From: Palaeococcus ferrophilus DSM 13482
Lineage (GTDB): Archaea; Methanobacteriota_B; Thermococci; Thermococcales; Thermococcaceae
Direction: 5' to 3'
Length of the DNA: 64,000 bases
Assembly: GCF_000966265.1 (NCBI RefSeq)
Contig: NZ_LANF01000007.1
Location: forward strand, 27,128-91,127
In this document: positions 58,964 to 64,000 of the stretch, in pieces
Position numbering within the stretch: the first letter of the stretch is position 1
Layout: each line of letters begins with the position of its first letter
Notes under the pieces: model-generated
The model's input: the letters and a program-made list of their open reading frames with translations, nothing else
Databases searched by the model: none
What the model was told of the DNA's origin: nothing
Position numbers and translations under genes: made by a program

Positions 58964-60286
58964 TCACATGAGCATACCCTCAAGGTTCTCCACGAACTCT
59001 ATGCTCCTCCTAACGTCGGCAAAGTACTTCTCGGCCTTCTCGACGTGCTCCCTCTCGACCCTTCCGCCCGTGAGGACGGCTGCAGGGGCGAGCAGCTGAA
59101 CCGCGTACCTGAGGCTCTTCTTCTCGCCGAGCTCCGCGAGGTATTCTATCGCCTCGTCGCTTATCTCTATCTTCTCCTCCTCAGCCCTGATCCTCACTAT
59201 CTCCCTGACCTCGTCCTTCTTATAGGGCTCCGTGTTGATTATGAGAAGCCTGTCGAGCATGTCTATCGGAATTCCGTGCGGGGCCTCGATGTCGGTGCCC
59301 CTTATCTTCGTCCTTCCGCGGTTGGTGGCGAGGATGAGGATTGGAGCCAGGTCGCTCTCCATGGCCCTCGCGAGGAAGGAGAAGGCCTCTATGTCGAGCA
59401 TGTGACACTCGTCTATGAAGAGAACGCCCGGCACAAGGTGAGCCTTTCCTTCCTCGACCCAGCCCTTCACAGCCTGATCAACCCTCTGCCTTATGTCGTC
59501 GTTTATCTCCATTCCCCCTCCGAAGAAGATGCTGAAGAGCCCGCCGCTCCTGGCATTCACGACGTCAAGGTCGTGGAGCGTGACGGTGTAGGTGAACTCC
59601 TTTATCTTGAGAACCGGCCCTGTTGGAAGGTTGACCTTCCTCTTGAGGAATATGCCCTCCTCTTCCTTCACCGTCCCGAGCTTGGAGACCCTCCCCGTCT
59701 CGGCGTCGATCTGTATAACATCCCCCTCCTCTATACCGCCTTCTATGAGCTGGTAGGCTATCTCCCTTCCCACCCTGACGGTCTTCTCATCGTCTTTGGT
59801 CTTGAGCGTGACGAGGGCGCTCTCGGGAACCTCGACGTAGGGGTTAAACGGATGCTTCGCCCTCTTTATCTCAAGCTTCGCGAGCTCGCCCTCGTAGACC
59901 TTCCTCTCCTCGCTTATCCTGACACCTATCGCCCTTCTTAGGGCCTGCTTGAGGAACTCCGTCTTCTTCATCTCGGCGGAGTAAATCTCGCTTCCCGCTA
60001 TCTGGACGAAGGGCACGTCCTCACCGAGCTCCTTGGCTATGCCCATGGCTATCGCCGTTTTTCCGCTCCCGGTGGGGCCCGCGAGGAGGATTCCCTTTCC
60101 GGCGAACTTGCCCCTCTTGATGAGCTCCACCGCTATTCCCGCGGCTTCCCTCGCCTTCACCTGGCCGACCATGCCGTCCGCCTTGAACTTCGCCTTCCCG
60201 TTCTCATCCAAACCAAGGCCCTTTATGTGGGAGTGGCTTCCGGCGCGCTCGAAGCTGACCTTCGCGACCTCCTCGATGATGGGCAT
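58964..60286 (-). CDS. RuvB-like AAA+ ATPase (TIP49/Rvb family)
   Basis: A 440-residue archaeal homologue of eukaryotic RuvBL1/RuvBL2. Walker A is AGPTGSGKTAIA near residue 69, Walker B is LFIDECHMLD near 290 and sensor 1 is LILATNRGRTKIRG near 320. A large OB-like insertion (about residues 130-265), the DII domain, lies between Walker A and B, as in TIP49 proteins. In eukaryotes these act in chromatin remodelling and in box C/D RNP assembly. The ATG at 60286 follows GGAGGTGAGCCC. It is divergent from the tRNA-Arg and M32 genes. Confidence 0.93.
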   Translation of the reverse strand: MPIIEEVAKVSFERAGSHSHIKGLGLDENGKAKFKADGMVGQVKAREAAGIAVELIKRGKFAGKGILLAGPTGSGKTAIAMGIAKELGEDVPFVQIAGSEIYSAEMKKTEFLKQALRRAIGVRISEERKVYEGELAKLEIKRAKHPFNPYVEVPESALVTLKTKDDEKTVRVGREIAYQLIEGGIEEGDVIQIDAETGRVSKLGTVKEEEGIFLKRKVNLPTGPVLKIKEFTYTVTLHDLDVVNARSGGLFSIFFGGGMEINDDIRQRVDQAVKGWVEEGKAHLVPGVLFIDECHMLDIEAFSFLARAMESDLAPILILATNRGRTKIRGTDIEAPHGIPIDMLDRLLIINTEPYKKDEVREIVRIRAEEEKIEISDEAIEYLAELGEKKSLRYAVQLLAPAAVLTGGRVEREHVEKAEKYFADVRRSIEFVENLEGMLM

Positions 60287-60503
60287 GGGCTCACCTCCGG
60301 GTATCTTTAAGTTCCATTTAGTGATTAAAAGTTGCGCTTAAAAGTTTAACGGGAACCGCTCCCCCCCATATCGGTGGCCTTCCCGCCGGCCTGATGGAAA
60401 GAGGTGCTCATGGGGGCACTTTGGCGGACACGGGTGAGCTTGAGGGGCGCCCTATCCAGGGTAAAGATTTATAAAGCGAAGCCGCAATTGAATGGATGGA
60501 AGT
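60287..60503. other. Intergenic region between RuvB-like gene and tRNA-Arg
   Basis: Contains the RuvB-like promoter on the minus strand (TTAAA elements near 60307-60347) and the tRNA-Arg TATA box. A GC-rich patch at 60358-60400 contains short complementary runs but no clear guide RNA or gene. A 26-codon frame starting at 60394 has no ribosome binding site and I do not call it. Confidence 0.5.
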
Positions 60504-60581
60504 GCCCCGGTGGCCTAGTCTGGATAGGGCGCAAGGCTGCGGACCTTGAGGTCCGGGGTTCGAATCCCCGCCGGGGCGCCA
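60504..60581 (+). tRNA. tRNA-Arg (anticodon GCG)
   Basis: Acceptor GCCCCGG pairs with CCGGGGC, discriminator G and CCA encoded at 60579-60581. The anticodon stem CAAGG/CCTTG encloses CTGCGGA, giving anticodon GCG for CGC and CGT codons. The T arm is CGGGG-TTCGAAT-CCCCG. A TATA box TTTATAAA lies at 60468-60475. No intron is seen. Confidence 0.96.
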
Positions 60582-60763
60582 CACAATTTCTAAGGGGTTC
60601 TGTGGGTTCGCGTTCTTTGTGCCCTTTTGGTCGGTTGTACAGTCCAAACCCTACATGGTGATGGTAATTCCATTCTACCCTCCATTTTCCGTTCAGATGT
60701 TCATCGAAAACTATTAAAAGTCTCCCGGTGAAAAAGTTTCCAGGAATTTACGGGGTGATTGAA

Positions 60764-62260
60764 ATGGAAGGCGTTTTCCAGAACGAAACGGTGAATCAAA
60801 TTCTATCCAAATACAGGCGCATCTGGGCCCTCGGCCACGCCCAGAGCGTCCTGGGCTGGGATATGGAGGTCAACATGCCAAAGGAGGGAATACTTGAGCG
60901 CTCGGTGGCCCAGGGCGAGCTTAGCGTTCTCTCCCAGGAGTTCCTCCTCAAGCCCGACTTCATCGAGCTCGTTGAGAAGGCCAAGGGCATCGAAGACCTC
61001 AACGAGTACGAGCGCGGCGTTGTTCGCGTTCTCGACCGCTCGATAAGGATAAGCCGCTCCTTCCCGCCGGAGTTCCTCAGGGAGAGGAGTGAGGTTACCA
61101 GCCAGGCGACGAAGGCATGGGAGGAGGCCAAGAAGAGCAACGACTTCTCCAAGTTCGAGCCCTGGCTCGACAGGATCATAGACCTCGCCAAGAGGGCGGC
61201 CGACTACCTCGGCTACGAGGAGGAGCCCTATGACGCCCTGCTCGACCTCTTCGAGGAAGGCCTCACCACGAAGGAAGTAGTGAGGATGTTCGACAGGCTT
61301 GAGAAGGAGCTCAAGCCGCTCCTCGAGAGGATAATGGAGGAGGGCAGGGTTCCCAGCGAGCACCCGCTCGAGAAGGAGGAGTACGAGAGGGAGCAGATGG
61401 AAAAGGTCAACCTCTGGATCCTCCAGAAGTTCGGCTATCCCCTTGGAGTTCGCGCGAGGCTCGACGTTTCGGCCCACCCCTTCACCACGGAGTTCGGGAT
61501 AAGGGACGTGAGGATAACGACCCGCTACGAGGGCTACGACTTCAGGAGGACGATTTTGAGTACGGTCCACGAGTTTGGGCACGCTCTCTACGAGCTCCAG
61601 CAGGACGAGCGCTTCATGTTCAGCCCGATAGCGGGAGGCGTTTCCCTCGGAATCCACGAGAGCCAGAGCCGCTTCTGGGAGAACATCGTTGGAAGGAGCA
61701 TGGAGTTCGCAGGGCTTATTCACCCCGTCCTCAGGGAGAACCTGCCATTCATGGCGGACTACTCTCCCGAAGACGTTTACCTTTACTTCAACATGGTCAG
61801 GCCGGACTTCATAAGGACCGAGTCCGACGTGGTAACCTACAACTTCCACATACTGCTCCGCTTCAAGCTCGAGAGAATGATGCTCAACGAGGGCGTCAAG
61901 GCGAAGGACCTGCCAGAGCTCTGGAACGACGAGATGGAGAGCCTCCTCGGCATAAGGCCCAAGAACTACGTCGAGGGAATCCTGCAGGACATACACTGGG
62001 CCCACGGAACGATCGGCTACTTCCCGACCTACAGCATCGGAACGCTGCTCGCGGCCCAGTTCTACTACCACATGAAGAAGGAGCTCAACGTGGAGGAGCA
62101 CATAGCCAGCGCGAACTTCGAGCCGATAAAGGCCTGGCTCCGCGAGAGGGTGCACAAGTACGGCTCGATATACCCGCCGAAGGAGCTCCTCAAGAAGTCA
62201 ATAGGCGAGGAGCTCAACCCGGACTACTTCATCCGCTGGGTGAAGGAGAGGTATCTATAA
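60764..62260 (+). CDS. Metal-dependent carboxypeptidase, M32 family
   Basis: A 498-residue M32 carboxypeptidase, like the P. furiosus enzyme (499 residues). The zinc site HEFGHALYE is near residue 269, with a downstream Glu in ESQSRFWEN. The N-terminal KYRRIWALGHAQSVLGWDMEVNMPKEG is characteristic. It removes C-terminal amino acids from peptides with broad specificity (family knowledge) and works in the cytoplasm. The ATG at 60764 follows GGGGTGATTGAA; an in-frame ATG 36 bases upstream has no site. Transcribed alone. Confidence 0.95.
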   Translation: MEGVFQNETVNQILSKYRRIWALGHAQSVLGWDMEVNMPKEGILERSVAQGELSVLSQEFLLKPDFIELVEKAKGIEDLNEYERGVVRVLDRSIRISRSFPPEFLRERSEVTSQATKAWEEAKKSNDFSKFEPWLDRIIDLAKRAADYLGYEEEPYDALLDLFEEGLTTKEVVRMFDRLEKELKPLLERIMEEGRVPSEHPLEKEEYEREQMEKVNLWILQKFGYPLGVRARLDVSAHPFTTEFGIRDVRITTRYEGYDFRRTILSTVHEFGHALYELQQDERFMFSPIAGGVSLGIHESQSRFWENIVGRSMEFAGLIHPVLRENLPFMADYSPEDVYLYFNMVRPDFIRTESDVVTYNFHILLRFKLERMMLNEGVKAKDLPELWNDEMESLLGIRPKNYVEGILQDIHWAHGTIGYFPTYSIGTLLAAQFYYHMKKELNVEEHIASANFEPIKAWLRERVHKYGSIYPPKELLKKSIGEELNPDYFIRWVKERYL

Positions 62261-62365
62261 TCTTAACTCTCTTCTTTATTTGTAGGAACCCAAGTGAGTA
62301 ATTAGCAAGATTTAGGTAATGTTTTTAATCACTGTTAACAATAACTATGGACAAGGTGATGCTTT

Positions 62366-64000
62366 GTGGGAATGAGGATTGCAAGCCTTGGACTGGTTCT
62401 TCTGTTCCTCATGAGCTTTGGAGCGGTGCCTTTATTCAACGGAAACTATGTAGCTGCACAAGAAGCACCCGCACCATGGGTCAAAACTTATGGGGAAAGT
62501 GACCTTGATGTGGCTCAAGCAGTTGCTATTGCTCCCAATGGAGACCTCATAATACTAGGTTACACTCACAGCCCCGGCACTAGTACCTGGGATTATGATT
62601 TTTTGGTTTTGAGGCTTGATGAGAACGGGAGCGTGAAGTGGCAGAGGACTTATGGGGGAAGCAATTATGATGAGGCTCGTGCGGTTGCTATTGCTCCCAA
62701 TGGAGACATCATTGTAGTAGGCTACACTTACAGCTTCGATGTTGGTAATGGTGATGTTTGGGTTCTGAGGCTTGATGAGAACGGTAACATAAAATGGCAG
62801 AAAACATACGGAGAATTTCCTATTGATAGAGGTTACGCGGTTGCCATCGCGTCTAACGGGGACATCATTGTAGCGGGCTACGCTCCCGGCGCTAGTGGTG
62901 ATGTTTGGGTTTTGAGGCTTGATGAGAACGGGAGCGTGAAGTGGCAGAAAACATACGGAGGAAGTGATGTTGATGGGGCTTATACGGTTGCCATAGCTGA
63001 TAATGGAGATATTATAGTAGCCGGATACTATGGAGCGACGGACTCTTACGGTTCTGGGGGCGATGTTTGGGTTCTCAGACTTGACGAGAATGGAAATGTT
63101 AAATGGCAGAAAACTTACGGGGGAAGCAATGATGATGTGGCTCGTGCGGTGGCCATCGCGTCTAACGGGGACATCATTGTAGTAGGCTACACTTACAGCT
63201 TCGGCGCTGGTAACGATGATGTTTGGGTTTTGAGGCTTGATGAGAATGGTAACATAAAATGGCAGAAAGCTTACGGTGGAAACGGCGGTGAAAAGGCTTA
63301 TGCGGTTACTTTAGCAGACAACGGGGACGTTATTGTCACAGGATACACCTACAGCTTCGGCGCTGGCAACAATGATGTTTGGGTTTTGGGGCTTGATGAG
63401 AATGGTAACGTTAAGTGGCAGAAGACTTACGGTGGGCGCAGCGTTGATTCTGCTTACTCTGTTGCCATGACCTCAACCATGGATATCATTGTGGCCGGTT
63501 ATACCCAGAGCTTCGGCGCTGGCAACAATGATGTTTGGATTCTTCGTCTTCCCCCTGATGGGTACCTTCCACCTGAGGGCAAGAGAGATCTGAACTTTTA
63601 CACAGGGGATAGCAATGCGGTGATAACTGAAACGAGCGTTACTGCAATAGATAGCAGTGCAACTTGGACAGATACAAGCGTTTTGGGAAAAACCAGCGAT
63701 GCAATCATTCAAGACACGGATGTCACAACCAAAACTCAATACTACTACACGGGCCCCACTGAATTATCACTTACCCCGCCAACTCCCGAGAACGGTAGTG
63801 TAATGAACACAGATTACGTTTTCGTCAATATGACCTCCAACAACATCCTAGTGAGTGCTCTGCTGGAGTGGGACGGTCAGAACCTGACGATGCAAAAGGC
63901 CTCCGATACCAACTGGTATTTGAACGTGACCGGTCTGGTGAACGGGCAGTACTCCCTCAGAGTCTGGGGTAAGGATTTATCAGAGAAATGGGTTACCAGT
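62366..64000 (+). CDS. Secreted seven-repeat beta-propeller protein (partial)
   Basis: The open frame runs through the right edge, with at least 545 codons. Residues 3-30 form a signal peptide (SLGLVLLFLMSFGAVPLF). Seven tandem units of about 50 residues follow, each with TYGGS, AVAIA.NGDIIV.GYT, DVWVLRLDENGNIKWQK; the number suggests a complete seven-bladed propeller. Nucleotide identity between units is high (for example GATGAGAACGG recurs), consistent with recent duplication. After the propeller, from about residue 395, comes a Thr/Ser-rich region and then a beta-rich domain of the FN3/Ig type. The GTG at 62366 has GGTGA six bases upstream; ATG at 62372 is possible. Likely cell-surface or extracellular, with unknown ligand. 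Confidence 0.85.
   Translation, partial: MGMRIASLGLVLLFLMSFGAVPLFNGNYVAAQEAPAPWVKTYGESDLDVAQAVAIAPNGDLIILGYTHSPGTSTWDYDFLVLRLDENGSVKWQRTYGGSNYDEARAVAIAPNGDIIVVGYTYSFDVGNGDVWVLRLDENGNIKWQKTYGEFPIDRGYAVAIASNGDIIVAGYAPGASGDVWVLRLDENGSVKWQKTYGGSDVDGAYTVAIADNGDIIVAGYYGATDSYGSGGDVWVLRLDENGNVKWQKTYGGSNDDVARAVAIASNGDIIVVGYTYSFGAGNDDVWVLRLDENGNIKWQKAYGGNGGEKAYAVTLADNGDVIVTGYTYSFGAGNNDVWVLGLDENGNVKWQKTYGGRSVDSAYSVAMTSTMDIIVAGYTQSFGAGNNDVWILRLPPDGYLPPEGKRDLNFYTGDSNAVITETSVTAIDSSATWTDTSVLGKTSDAIIQDTDVTTKTQYYYTGPTELSLTPPTPENGSVMNTDYVFVNMTSNNILVSALLEWDGQNLTMQKASDTNWYLNVTGLVNGQYSLRVWGKDLSEKWVTS
62490..63545 (+). repeat. Seven in-frame tandem repeats in the propeller gene
   Basis: Units of about 150 bases coding for about 50 residues. 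Shared stretches such as GGCTACACTTACAGCTTCG and GATGTTTGGGTT appear several times. They code for the beta-propeller blades and can recombine or slip. Confidence 0.75.

Noticed and set aside
60358..60400. Box C/D guide RNA
   Set aside because: A CCTGATGG resembles box C, but D and D' boxes at suitable spacing are missing.
60394..60474. 26-codon frame before tRNA-Arg
   Set aside because: No ribosome binding site and it runs into the tRNA TATA box; composition is not convincing.
60803..62155. 450-codon open frame on the minus strand
   Set aside because: Antisense of the M32 carboxypeptidase; rich in Leu, Val and Glu with no motif.

Overview
The window reads as a stretch of chromosome from a hyperthermophilic euryarchaeon of the order Thermococcales, most likely a Thermococcus. 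The evidence is the protein set: archaeal topoisomerase VI, pelota, TiaS, deoxyhypusine synthase, geranylgeranylglyceryl phosphate synthase, a Phr-type heat-shock regulator, a DUF835 protein, an M32 carboxypeptidase and eIF1A. GGTGA-type ribosome binding sites, TTTATAAA-type TATA boxes and several leaderless genes agree with this. The species cannot be named from sequence alone. No CRISPR array, insertion sequence or rRNA operon is visible.

Layout. 1-5.2 kb: end of an M42 peptidase, UMP kinase, a stand-alone formate dehydrogenase-like molybdo/tungsto-enzyme, CoaBC and tRNA-Ala. 5.2-8 kb: phosphoesterase, a large unknown protein and RtcA. 8-11.6 kb: a four-gene sodium-pumping methylmalonyl-CoA decarboxylase operon. 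11.7-19.3 kb: pelota, Map, ProS, a MATE exporter with a palindromic operator candidate, and moaB/moeA. 19.3-20.1 kb: an AT-rich patch with a duplicated small-peptide/small-membrane-protein cassette. 20.3-30.1 kb: GIY-YIG protein, GGGP synthase, M55 peptidase, two small structured RNA loci, tRNA-Ser, tRNA-Cys, S17e, Phr homologue, a wHTH operon, flippase, FUN14, a flavoprotein oxidoreductase and deoxyhypusine synthase. 30.2-33.9 kb: an accessory island of two unrelated P-loop ATPases flanking three tiny membrane-protein genes. 34-43.1 kb: TiaS, GNAT, XRE-type regulator, helical-repeat protein, HD phosphohydrolase and a divergent pair of adenylate-forming enzymes followed by a DUF835 membrane protein. 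43.1-43.4 kb: an RNA gene with three consecutive H/ACA guide motifs. 43.4-47.9 kb: unknown, TrkA-N/DHH fusion, PRC-barrel and ACT proteins. 47.9-49.6 kb: an Orc1/Cdc6 gene enclosed by copies of a repeat and preceded by an AT-rich tract, which looks like an origin module. 49.6-58.2 kb: PheS, eIF1A, Rio1, KH protein, topoisomerase VI B and A, then three poorly known genes in one tight run. 58.2-64 kb: ubiquitin-like MoaD/SAMP protein, a secreted protein, a RuvB-like ATPase, tRNA-Arg, M32 carboxypeptidase and the start of a secreted seven-repeat beta-propeller protein that runs off the right edge.

Functional links. moaB, moeA and possibly the MoaD-like protein belong to pterin cofactor supply, which the formate dehydrogenase-like enzyme needs. 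The decarboxylase operon couples acyl-CoA decarboxylation to sodium export. TiaS, PheS, ProS, S17e, eIF1A, pelota, Rio1, the KH protein, the H/ACA RNAs and four tRNAs form a strong translation and ribosome-biogenesis theme.

Most interesting are the Orc1/Cdc6 repeat module (47.9-49.6 kb), the three-motif and one-motif H/ACA RNAs, an unassigned ~60-nt structured RNA at 23.31 kb, and the duplicated peptide/membrane-protein cassette at 19.3-20.0 kb.
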